34,086 bases of DNA, taken from positions 1-34,086 of the forward strand of contig QPGA01000042.1 of the NCBI GenBank assembly GCA_003332265.1, written 5' to 3'. Source of the DNA: Candidatus Accumulibacter meliphilus (GTDB lineage Bacteria; Pseudomonadota; Gammaproteobacteria; Burkholderiales; Rhodocyclaceae). This document shows, piece after piece, positions 9,846 through 17,340 of this stretch; positions within the stretch are counted from its first letter, which is position 1; each line of letters opens with the position of its first letter. The notes under the pieces are model-generated. The model worked only from the letters and a program-made list of their open reading frames with translations. It was not told the DNA's origin and ran no database searches. The translations under genes were made by a program, and so were the position numbers.

Positions 9846-10739
9846 TCACCACTCCTCCAGCCATTTTCGCAACTCCCGGGACGCCAGATCGACAAACGCC
9901 CTCAGCTTGGGTGGCATGAAGCGCTGGCGAGGATAGACAATGTGGAGCGGATCGGCTTGCGCCCGCCATTGCGGCAGGACTCGCATCAGTCGGCCATGTT
10001 CGCATTCCGGACGACACAGATAGACCGGCAGCAGGGCAACGCCATCGCCAGCCAGGGCCATTGAACGGATCACCCGCACATCGTTGACCATCACCTGGCC
10101 GGACATCGGAATGGTCACGCTGCCATTGCTGTCGTTCAGCGTCCAGGCATCCTTGCCGAGGGGCGTGAATTGCAGACAACAATGATCGAGCAGCGCCTGC
10201 GGAGAATCCAGCCGCGGTGCCGATTTCAGGTAGTCGGGGCTGGCGAAGGGCACCCAGCAGGCGATGCCGGCGTGTTTCGCAATCAACGTCGAATCCTTGA
10301 GATGGCCAGTGCGGATGGCGACATCAACGCCTTCGGCCACCAGGTCGACATAGCGATCGGTCAGCATCAATTCGACCCTGACCTTGGGGCAATTCCGGCG
10401 CAACTGATTGATGATGTCCGCCAGGATGCGATCGCCGATATCCGCCGGCGCCGTCACCCGTAACAGTCCTTTTGGCTCGCCATCAGCTTCCGTGACCGCC
10501 GCTTCGGCATCGAGCATATGGCCCACTCCGGTCGACGCATGTCGGTAATACAACTCGCCCGCATCGGTCAGGTGCAGGCGGCGCGTCGTTCGCTGCAGCA
10601 GCGTTACGCCGAGCCGCTTCTCAAGGCGCGCCACCCGGGTGCTGACGGTCGAGGTCGGCAAGCCCAGCAGGCGGGCAGCAGCGCTAAAGCTTCCGGCGTC
10701 CACCACCTTGACGAAGACGGCGGCTTCGTTGAGATCCAT
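9846..10739 (-). CDS. LysR-family transcriptional regulator
   Basis: A 297-residue LysR-type regulator. The winged helix-turn-helix is at residues 1-60 (FVKVVDAGSFSAAARLLGLPTSTVSTRVARLEKRLG) and the effector-binding domain runs from about 90 to 290 (GLLRVTAPADIGDRIL, DVAIRTGHLKDSTLIA). This arrangement belongs to the CrgA/DsdC-like branch in which the regulator is divergent from the gene it controls. Here the neighbour is a pirin gene 95 bp away. LysR-pirin divergent pairs are common in proteobacteria, so pirin is the likely target. The start at 10739 gives full length. Confidence 0.93.
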   Translation of the reverse strand: MDLNEAAVFVKVVDAGSFSAAARLLGLPTSTVSTRVARLEKRLGVTLLQRTTRRLHLTDAGELYYRHASTGVGHMLDAEAAVTEADGEPKGLLRVTAPADIGDRILADIINQLRRNCPKVRVELMLTDRYVDLVAEGVDVAIRTGHLKDSTLIAKHAGIACWVPFASPDYLKSAPRLDSPQALLDHCCLQFTPLGKDAWTLNDSNGSVTIPMSGQVMVNDVRVIRSMALAGDGVALLPVYLCRPECEHGRLMRVLPQWRAQADPLHIVYPRQRFMPPKLRAFVDLASRELRKWLEEW

Positions 10740-10834
10740 TGTTCAACTCATTGAAAAAAGTTTCCGTATTTAACCATCTAGTGCGCCAATCGTCTGCCTT
10801 CTAAACTGAAGCTCCTCACCAACGGAGTGCAGTC
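10740..10834. promoter_or_regulatory. Divergent LysR/pirin control region
   Basis: The 95 bp between the two starts are AT-rich compared with the surroundings (TTGAAAAAAGTTTCCGTATT from 10751). They must hold the promoters of both genes and probably the LysR site. I could not fix exact -35/-10 pairs. The pirin ribosome binding site is ACGGAGTG just before ATG 10835. Confidence 0.4.
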
Positions 10835-11701
10835 ATGAAAAAATTGGCATTCATCAAGCGCAGTAACGGCAAACACTGGGTCGGCGATGGCTTCCCGGTC
10901 AAAAGCATTTTTTCCTACAGCGACATCGCCGAGGAAATGTCGCCCTTCCTGTTGCTGGACTACGCCGGGCCGGCCGATTTTCCGCCGACCACGCGCAAGC
11001 TTGGCGTTGGCCAGCACCCGCATCGCGGCTTCGAGACGGTGACCATCGTCTACGCGGGCGGCGTGTCACACCGCGACTCGTCGGGTGGCGGCGGCACGAT
11101 CGGCCCGGGCGATGTGCAGTGGATGACGGCAGCTTCCGGCATTCTTCACGAGGAATTTCATAGCCCGGAATTCGCCGAAAAAGGCGGCGCCTTCGAGATG
11201 GTCCAGCTCTGGGTCAACCTGCCGGCTCAGGACAAAATGTCGGCGCCGGGATATCAGGGCATTACCGCCGGGCAGATTCCGGAAGTGGCGCTTCCCGACC
11301 AGTCTGGTACTGCACGCATCATCGCCGGCCAGTATGGCGACGCAACCGGTCCGGCCCGCAGCTTCACTCCGATGAACGTCTGGGATCTGCGCCTGCAGGC
11401 CGGCCATCGTGTCGCGTTCGAGCTGCCGGCCGGACATACCACGGCGCTCTTCGTGCTGCGCGGTGCCATTCGCCTCAGCGAGAGCCACATGGTGCGGGCC
11501 GCAGAACTGGCCGTCATGGAGCGTGAAGGCTGCCATCTTGAATTCGAGGTTACCGACGACACGACCCTGCTCTTGCTCAACGGCGAACCGCTCGCTGAAC
11601 CTGTCGTCGGCTACGGCCCCTTCGTGATGAATTCGGAGGAGGAAATCGCCCAGGCAATGAATGACTTCAACAGTGGCCATTTCGGACAGATCGGCCATTA
11701 A
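10835..11701 (+). CDS. Pirin family protein
   Basis: A 288-residue bicupin. The metal-binding motif of the N-terminal cupin is present as GQHPHRGFETVT, with further ligands in GILHEEFHSPE. The C-terminal cupin (about 170-285) ends in YGPFVMNSEEEIAQAMNDF, a strongly conserved pirin tail. Bacterial pirins are cytoplasmic iron proteins; some have quercetinase activity and others bind metabolic enzymes, and the sequence does not say which applies here. It is divergent from a LysR regulator. Its TAA stop lies inside the first bases of a dispersed repeat module (11698 onward), so the repeat abuts the coding end. Confidence 0.95.
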   Translation: MKKLAFIKRSNGKHWVGDGFPVKSIFSYSDIAEEMSPFLLLDYAGPADFPPTTRKLGVGQHPHRGFETVTIVYAGGVSHRDSSGGGGTIGPGDVQWMTAASGILHEEFHSPEFAEKGGAFEMVQLWVNLPAQDKMSAPGYQGITAGQIPEVALPDQSGTARIIAGQYGDATGPARSFTPMNVWDLRLQAGHRVAFELPAGHTTALFVLRGAIRLSESHMVRAAELAVMEREGCHLEFEVTDDTTLLLLNGEPLAEPVVGYGPFVMNSEEEIAQAMNDFNSGHFGQIGH

Positions 11702-11776
11702 TGTGAAAGTCGCGCAAGCGACTCACAAACCTCCCTTCTCACCTCGCGGGGGAAGGGTCAGGGGTGAGGCGGGGAA
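11698..11776 (+). repeat. Dispersed repeat module A, diverged single copy
   Basis: It begins ATTAATGTGAAAGTCGCGC at the pirin stop and keeps GCGACTCAC and the CCTCGCGGGGGAAGG segment, but has more mismatches than other copies. No module B follows. Confidence 0.75.
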
Positions 11777-11918
11777 TTCAGGGAGCATGCTCCCTGCCCG
11801 GCGAACGATTCCGGCGTGCAAGCCGGAATGCGCACTATAGTGGTCCCTGGAAATCAGACCGTGGTTTAAGCTGTGCTCCATGATGAGGAGCAAGAAGCGA
11901 TGAGTGAAATAACGACGC

Positions 11919-12053
11919 GGAAGGCAAAGTACTCGGCCAGGCGAACCATCAATTCGCTCATCGCGGATAGCCCTTCAGGTACACGTCCTCGTACTTGACG
12001 CTACGCGAGAGCCGCTCGACGAAGATGTTGTCGAAACCCGCCCCCGCCCATCC
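11919..12053 (-). pseudogene. IS3-family transposase OrfB C-terminal remnant
   Basis: On the minus strand the frame GAGFDNIFVERLSRSVKYED followed by VYLKGYP matches the conserved C-terminal rve region of IS3-family OrfB (DNIFVERLWRSVKYEDVYLK). A stop at 11958-11960 interrupts it. A shifted frame continues MSELMVRLAEYFAF, which is the next conserved part of the same protein. Beyond that the match ends. No OrfA or upstream catalytic domain is found, so this is a small decayed relic. Confidence 0.7.
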
Positions 12054-12516
12054 ATGCTGATGACCTACCTGGATCCCGAGCAGATCTTCAAGGTCCATCT
12101 GCAGGTCGCCGATATCGAGCAGGGCTGCGCCGGGCAGAGGATCGACCAGCAAGTCCCGATCGTTGGTCGCCGTGTCTTCTCCGCGTAGAACGGAGCCGAA
12201 ATCCTGCCGAACCAGCACTCAAGGGAGTTCGACACTCGGGCCGAATGTCGCTTCGAGCCTGCTCGTCGTCGGATTTGGCAGAGCTGACCTTCCCTGTTCG
12301 GCGCAATCGTCACGGTTACAAGCGGCACCCACCATGGCGCGACCTTGAGCAGGTGGGCAAATTCGGGATTTGACTGCTTTTTGAATCGCCGCCCCGAACG
12401 GCCAGACCAGCTGGCGGCGCGGATCAGTGATGAATGGCGAACATTGATGCCGGTGGTATGGCTTGCTGCCGGGCAATTGGCTATGATAGGCCTGCCTTTT
12501 CGCCAGAAGGGATCGC
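12054..12516. other. Intergenic stretch without a recognisable gene
   Basis: About 460 bp between the IS3 relic and the lipid operon. Open frames exist on both strands (for example minus 12219-12527), but their translations show no family features and they mutually overlap. A TATGAT hexamer at 12482-12487, 30 bp before the first operon gene, could be a -10 element, but no matching -35 at normal spacing was seen. Confidence 0.5.
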
Positions 12517-13143
12517 ATGCTTTCCATCTACGAGATCAAACCCCGTTTCCAGAGCCTGCTCCGGCCGCTGGCCACGCGATTGGCCGCCGCTGGTGTGACG
12601 GCCAATGCGGTGACGCTGGTGGCGATGGCACTTTCGGTGGCCCTTGGTCTGCTGCTGGCGATTTTTCAGCCCGGGGGGGCGGCGTATCTGGCCTTGCCGA
12701 TCTGGTTGTTTCTGCGCATGGCACTCAATGCCATCGACGGCATGCTGGCGCGCGAGCATGGGCAGAAGTCGACGCTGGGGGCCTATCTCAATGAGCTGAC
12801 TGACGTCATCTCGGATGCGGCGCTCTACCTGCCTTTTGCTTTCGTGGCACCTTTTGGCGCTTTGAGCGTAGGGCTGGTGATCTGGCTGGCGGCGGTATCG
12901 GAGATGGCCGGCGCGCTGGGACCGATGGTCGGGGCGTCGCGCCGTTACGAAGGGCCGATGGGGAAAAGCGACCGGGCTTTCGTGTTTGGCGCACTGGGCC
13001 TGTGGCTGGGGCTGGCGGGGCAGTTGCCGGCCTGGCTGGCCTGGCTGATGCCGGCTATCGCGCTGCTCATGGTGGTGAACATCATCAATCGCGTGCGCGC
13101 CGGCCTGTCCGAGATCCGCAGGCAACAACAAGGAGGAGGGTGA
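12517..13143 (+). CDS. ynbA: CDP-alcohol phosphatidyltransferase (YnbA-like)
   Basis: A 208-residue integral membrane protein with about six hydrophobic segments, starting at ATG 12517 behind AGAAGGGA. It carries the CDP-alcohol phosphotransferase signature from residue 74: DGMLAR, then G88 and D96. Such enzymes join a CDP-activated lipid to an alcohol with loss of CMP. The third acidic residue of the canonical motif is Asn here (N92 in LGAYLNELTDVISD), and an extra Asp follows at D100. From memory, E. coli YnbA has the same L-N-E pattern, so this is a subfamily trait rather than damage. It heads a six-gene operon; the next gene starts 3 bases after its stop. The acceptor alcohol is unknown. 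Confidence 0.85.
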   Translation: MLSIYEIKPRFQSLLRPLATRLAAAGVTANAVTLVAMALSVALGLLLAIFQPGGAAYLALPIWLFLRMALNAIDGMLAREHGQKSTLGAYLNELTDVISDAALYLPFAFVAPFGALSVGLVIWLAAVSEMAGALGPMVGASRRYEGPMGKSDRAFVFGALGLWLGLAGQLPAWLAWLMPAIALLMVVNIINRVRAGLSEIRRQQQGGG

Positions 13144-13145
13144 GG

Positions 13146-14930
13146 ATGGGGATGGCGATGAATGCCATGCATCGACTGAACGAACGTCCGGTGATCGAAA
13201 GCCATTTCGCGACCGACGACGGGGTCGAGCTGTTCTACCGCCACTGGCCGGCCAGCGGCACGCGCCGGGGCACGGTGCTGATGTTCCATCGCGGCCATGA
13301 GCATTCCGGGCGCATGGCACATCTGGTCGATGAACTGGATCTTCCGGATTTCGACGTTTTTGCCTGGGATGCCCGCGGCCATGGCCGCTCGCCTGGCGAG
13401 CGCGGTTTCTCGCCGAGCTTTGGAGCCTCGGTGCGCGATGTGCAGACCTTTGTCGATCATCTTCGCAACGCCCATGACGTGGCGCCGCAGGAGATGGTGG
13501 TGCTGGCCCAGAGCGTGGGGGCGGTGACGGTCGCGACCTGGGCGCACGACTACGCGCCGCAGGTCCGCGCGCTGGTGCTCGCCTCGCCGGCTTTCAAGGT
13601 GAAACTCTACGTGCCTTTCGCGCGGCCGGGCTTGCGTCTGCTGCAGAGGCTGCGCGGCAATTTCTTCGTCAACAGTTATGTGAAGGCGAAATTTCTGACC
13701 CATGATCCTGCGCGGCAGGCCAGCTTTGCTGCCGACCCGCTGATCACGCGCGCCATTTCGGTGCATATCCTGCTCGCCCTGTACGAGGCTGCAGAGCGCG
13801 TGGTGGCCGATGCGGCCGCGATCACCATCCCGACGCAGATGCTGATTTCGGGCGCGGACTGGGTGGTGCATGATCAGCCCCAGCACGATTTCTTTGATCG
13901 CCTCGGCAGCACGGTGAAGGAAAAGCATGTGCTTGAAGGTTTCTTCCACGACACTCTGGGCGAAGCCGATCGGGAGCGGGCGATCGCGCTGGTGCGCGGC
14001 TTCATTCTGCGCCAGTTCGACAGCCCCGCGCCGACGCTGGACCTGAACGATGCCGACAAGGCCGGGACCACTTTCGACGAGGCGCAGACGCTGGCCGCCC
14101 CGCTACCCGAAGGAAGCTTCAAGGGCTGGTGGTGGAAGATGTACCGCAAAAGCCTGCGCTGGGCCGGCATGGTGTCGGATGGCGTGTCCTTGGGGCATCG
14201 CACCGGTTTCGATTCGGGCAGCACGCTCGACTACGTGTATCGCAACGAGGCCAGGGGCGCGGGCTTTATCGGCCGCATGGTGGACCGCAACTACCTCGAC
14301 GCCATCGGCTGGCGCGGCATTCGCCAGCGCAAGGTACATCTCGAGGAACTGATCCGCGACGCCATGGCCCGCTTGCGTGCCGACGACACAGCAGTGCGCG
14401 TGCTCGACATTGCCGCCGGCCACGGCCGCTATGTGCTCGACGCACTGATGGCCGAAGGCACACGTCCGGAAAGCGTGCTGCTGCGCGACTACTCGACCAT
14501 CAACGTGCGCGACGGCCGCCGCCTGATCGCCGAGAAGAACCTGGCCGGCATCGCGCGCTTCGAAGAGGGCGACGCCTTCGATGCCGAGTCGGTGGCCGGC
14601 GCGCAGCCAGGCACCACGATCGGCATCGTCTCCGGCCTGTACGAGCTGTTCCCGTCCAACGACCTGGTTCGTGCTTCTCTGGGCGGCATGGCGAGGGCGG
14701 TGGAGGCGGGCGGTTATTTGATCTACACCGGCCAGCCCTGGCATCCGCAACTGGAGATGATCGCCCGCGCGCTGACCAGCCATCGCCAGGGTGAGCCCTG
14801 GGTGATGCGCCGGCGCACGCAAGCGGAAATGGACCAGCTGGTGCGCCAAGCGGGCTTCGAGAAAATCGGGCAACGCATCGATGAATGGGGCATCTTCACC
14901 GTCTCGATTGCGCGTCGCAAGGCGCCATGA
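13146..14930 (+). CDS. ynbC: Alpha/beta-hydrolase fused to SAM methyltransferase (YnbC-like)
   Basis: A 594-residue fusion, close to the length of E. coli YnbC. The frame is open further upstream, but ATG 13146 follows the upstream stop and a strong AAGGAGGAGG, so it is chosen. Residues about 15-310 are a lysophospholipase-like hydrolase: MFHRGHEHSGR oxyanion loop, nucleophile S123 in LAQSVGAV (first Gly of GxSxG is Ala), an acid in SGADWVVHD and His in GFFHDTLGE. Residues about 390-590 are a class I methyltransferase with motif I LDIAAGHGRY (D421). The substrate is unknown; a hydrolase plus methyltransferase suggests deacylation and methylation of the lipid made by the operon. Its stop overlaps the next start as ATGA. 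Confidence 0.85.
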   Translation: MGMAMNAMHRLNERPVIESHFATDDGVELFYRHWPASGTRRGTVLMFHRGHEHSGRMAHLVDELDLPDFDVFAWDARGHGRSPGERGFSPSFGASVRDVQTFVDHLRNAHDVAPQEMVVLAQSVGAVTVATWAHDYAPQVRALVLASPAFKVKLYVPFARPGLRLLQRLRGNFFVNSYVKAKFLTHDPARQASFAADPLITRAISVHILLALYEAAERVVADAAAITIPTQMLISGADWVVHDQPQHDFFDRLGSTVKEKHVLEGFFHDTLGEADRERAIALVRGFILRQFDSPAPTLDLNDADKAGTTFDEAQTLAAPLPEGSFKGWWWKMYRKSLRWAGMVSDGVSLGHRTGFDSGSTLDYVYRNEARGAGFIGRMVDRNYLDAIGWRGIRQRKVHLEELIRDAMARLRADDTAVRVLDIAAGHGRYVLDALMAEGTRPESVLLRDYSTINVRDGRRLIAEKNLAGIARFEEGDAFDAESVAGAQPGTTIGIVSGLYELFPSNDLVRASLGGMARAVEAGGYLIYTGQPWHPQLEMIARALTSHRQGEPWVMRRRTQAEMDQLVRQAGFEKIGQRIDEWGIFTVSIARRKAP

Positions 14931-16246
14931 ACAGCATCGGCTCCGCTCCGATCGGGCCGATCCGCTGGCAGCACAGCGTCGCCTGGTTGCTGCTGCTGGC
15001 GCCGCTGTTCTTCCTGAGCTACGGCTGGACCAACCAGCTGGCAGCCAGCCGCGGAGTGAGCGCGAGCATCGTCTTCGGCTGGGAGCAGGCGATCCCCTTC
15101 CTGCCCTGGACCATCGTGCCCTACTGGTCCATCGACCTGATGTACGGCTTGTCCTTCCTGGCCTGTCGCACGCCGCGCGAAGTCAATCACCACGGCCTGC
15201 GCCTGCTCAGCGCGCAACTCATCTCGGTGACCTGCTTCGTGCTCTTCCCCTTGCGCTTTTCGGGCGAAAAACCCGCCGCCGACGGTGTCTTCGGCACGCT
15301 TTTCGATGCCCTTGCCGGCTTCGATCTGCCCTACAACCAGGCGCCGTCGCTGCACATCAGTCTGCTGGTGATCATCTGGTGGGTGCTCGTGCGCCGCGCT
15401 TCGCCCGGCCGCCGCATCGTCTGGCATGTGTGGGCGCTGCTGGTGGCGGCGTCGGTGTTGACGACCTGGCAACACCATTTCTTTGACCTGCCCACCGGCC
15501 TGCTGGCGGGCCTGTTGTGCCTGTGGCTGTGGCCCGACCTGGGTAGGCCGCCGCTGTTACCGCCTGGCAAGGGGGAGGGCAGGCGACCGCGGCTGAGCCT
15601 GGGCTATTGTTGCGGCGCCATGATCTGCCTGCTGATGGCGGTGCAGGGCGGCTGGGCGCTGCTGGCCGCGTGGCCGGCGACGGCCCTGGCACTGGTGGCG
15701 GCCAACTACGCCTGGGCCGGCCCCGGCGGCTTTCAGAAGCACGACGGCCGTCAGAGCGTCGCGGTGCGCTGGCTGACGGCGCCCTACCGGCTGGGGGCAT
15801 GGATCAACAGCCGGCTATGGACCTGGCGAAAACCCGAGCCCGATCAGGTCGCCGATGCGGTCTGGCTGGGCCGCCTGCCGACCCCCGCCGAACTGGCCCG
15901 GCAGCGCTTCGATGCCGTCGTCGATGTCACCGCCGAATTCGATACGCCAAGCGGGGCGGCCCGCTCGCACAGCGTGCCGATGCTCGATCTGGCCTTGCCG
16001 TCACTGGCGACCCTGCGCCATGCCGCAGCGACGCTGGACACCGCCGTCGGGAACGGCGGCCGGGTCCTGGTGTGCTGTGCGCTCGGTTATTCGCGCAGCG
16101 CGCTCACCGTGGCTGCATGGCTGCTGCACAGCGGTCGCTGCGATTCAGTCGAAGCGGCGATCGCCCGAATCAGGGCGGCGCGACCACAGGTCGTGTTCTC
16201 CGAGGCTCACCTGACGCTGCTCAGGGACTTGTCCGATGCTCACTGA
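14927..16246 (+). CDS. ynbD: PAP2-like phosphatase fused to dual-specificity phosphatase (YnbD-like)
   Basis: A 439-residue membrane protein starting at ATG 14927, which overlaps the previous stop (ATGA). Residues about 15-270 form several membrane helices with PAP2-type motifs: PSLH (H143) for C2 and H183-x3-D187 in TTWQHHFFDLPTG for C3. The first motif KxxxxxxRP is not visible, as in inositolphosphotransferase-like PAP2 relatives. The C-terminus (about 310-439) is a cytosolic dual-specificity phosphatase with the Cx5R loop C384-ALGYS-R390. The residue before the catalytic Cys is Cys383 instead of the usual His. E. coli YnbD has the same architecture. Likely roles are lipid phosphate removal or head-group transfer. 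Confidence 0.85.
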   Translation: MNSIGSAPIGPIRWQHSVAWLLLLAPLFFLSYGWTNQLAASRGVSASIVFGWEQAIPFLPWTIVPYWSIDLMYGLSFLACRTPREVNHHGLRLLSAQLISVTCFVLFPLRFSGEKPAADGVFGTLFDALAGFDLPYNQAPSLHISLLVIIWWVLVRRASPGRRIVWHVWALLVAASVLTTWQHHFFDLPTGLLAGLLCLWLWPDLGRPPLLPPGKGEGRRPRLSLGYCCGAMICLLMAVQGGWALLAAWPATALALVAANYAWAGPGGFQKHDGRQSVAVRWLTAPYRLGAWINSRLWTWRKPEPDQVADAVWLGRLPTPAELARQRFDAVVDVTAEFDTPSGAARSHSVPMLDLALPSLATLRHAAATLDTAVGNGGRVLVCCALGYSRSALTVAAWLLHSGRCDSVEAAIARIRAARPQVVFSEAHLTLLRDLSDAH

Positions 16247-16679
16247 CGATGACTTCACGCCGCGCCTCGCGGCCGATGCCGCCGTCACCGCGGGTCTCCT
16301 CGACAGCGGTCGACCCCTTGCGTGGGTGAGCGGCACGATGCTGCTGATCATGGCCGTTGCCTGGCTGATGGGGCATCCGGTGGCTTTGCCGGCGTTCGTC
16401 GGCGCTGTCCTGATGGCAACGGTGCAGGGGGCTTTTGCCCAGCGCGTACGCTTCGACGCCGGAATCTTTCGCTTCTGGGCATCGCGCTGGCATCATCCGC
16501 TTTCACCGGCTGCCGATCTGGCGGCGTTCGATGTGCGTGTCGGTCGACAGGCGCCGCCGGCCGCTTCGGTCGAAGCGGATCTGGCCGAACGGCGACGCGG
16601 CGCGATCCGGCTGCTGATGTGGCAGGCTGCCTGCACTACCCTGCAACTCGGGTTCACCGCCATTGCCCTTTGGCCCTGA
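16236..16679 (+). CDS. Small membrane protein of the lipid operon, unknown function
   Basis: A 147-residue protein whose ATG lies 11 bases inside the end of the upstream phosphatase gene, indicating translational coupling. It has hydrophobic segments at about 30-45 and 48-65 (WVSGTMLLIMAVAWLMG, then ALPAFVGAVLMA) and one at the C-terminus (TTLQLGFTAIALWP). Between these is a soluble stretch with many Arg and Asp. I do not recognise a family, and E. coli ynbABCD has no equivalent that I know. Position and coupling suggest an accessory subunit for the phosphatase or acyltransferase. Confidence 0.75.
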   Translation: MLTDDDFTPRLAADAAVTAGLLDSGRPLAWVSGTMLLIMAVAWLMGHPVALPAFVGAVLMATVQGAFAQRVRFDAGIFRFWASRWHHPLSPAADLAAFDVRVGRQAPPAASVEADLAERRRGAIRLLMWQAACTTLQLGFTAIALWP

Positions 16680-16706
16680 CGGCACTTTTTTGCGAAGCGA
16701 CGAACG

Positions 16707-17327
16707 ATGATCGAAAAACTGTTTGGCCTGCTGTTGTGCAACTTCGCCAAGCTGCTCACCGGCGTGCGCCCGCTGTGGCAGAACTGCGAGCCCGAAGCGA
16801 AGCTGCGCGTGTACTTTGCCAACCACCGCAGCCATGGCGATTTCGTCTTGATCTGGGCGGCGTTGCCGGCTGTGTTGCGCCGTCAGACGCGCCCGGTCGC
16901 CGGCGCCGACTACTGGCTCGATAGCCGCTTCAAGACCTGGCTGATCAACAAGGTCTTCCACGCCGTGCTGGTGGATCGCCGGCCTGGGCGGGACGGCCCT
17001 GATCCGGTCGAGCAGATGGCCGCTGCGCTACAAGCCGGCAACTCCCTGATCTTGTTTCCCGAGGGCACGCGCAATCTCGACGAGGCGCTGCTCCCTTTCA
17101 AGAGCGGCATTTTCCATCTCGCGCAAGCGATGCCGTCGGTGGAGTTTGTGCCGGTGTGGATTGAGAACCTCGGCCGGGTGATGCCCAAGGGTGCGATCGT
17201 GCCGGTGCCACTTCTCTGCACGCTGACCTTTGGCGCACCTCTGACGCTGACCCCGGGAGAAGCCAAGGCCGAATTCCTTGCCCGCGCCCGCCACGCGCTA
17301 CTCGACCTCGCCCCGCCGGCGAACTGA
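16707..17327 (+). CDS. PlsC-like 1-acylglycerol-3-phosphate acyltransferase family protein
   Basis: A 206-residue LPLAT-family enzyme. The catalytic HX4D motif is NHRSHGD (H40, D45), and the acceptor-binding motif is FPEGTR at 117-122, preceded by VLVDRRPGRD. The N-terminus has a hydrophobic helix (LFGLLLCNFAKLL) that probably anchors it to the inner membrane. Such enzymes transfer an acyl chain to a lysophospholipid or glycerol phosphate, here perhaps feeding phosphatidic acid to the CdsA-like enzyme encoded next (14-base gap). It is shorter than typical PlsC (about 245 residues) but has all motifs. The ribosome binding site is weak. Confidence 0.88.
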   Translation: MIEKLFGLLLCNFAKLLTGVRPLWQNCEPEAKLRVYFANHRSHGDFVLIWAALPAVLRRQTRPVAGADYWLDSRFKTWLINKVFHAVLVDRRPGRDGPDPVEQMAAALQAGNSLILFPEGTRNLDEALLPFKSGIFHLAQAMPSVEFVPVWIENLGRVMPKGAIVPVPLLCTLTFGAPLTLTPGEAKAEFLARARHALLDLAPPAN

Positions 17328-17340
17328 CCCAGGAGCCGCG

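Noticed and set aside
11900-11998. An apparent IS3 OrfA-like start on the plus strand (MSEITTRKAKYS...)
   Set aside because: The same bases encode the shifted continuation of OrfB (MSELMVRLAEYFAF) on the minus strand, which is a better and contiguous match.
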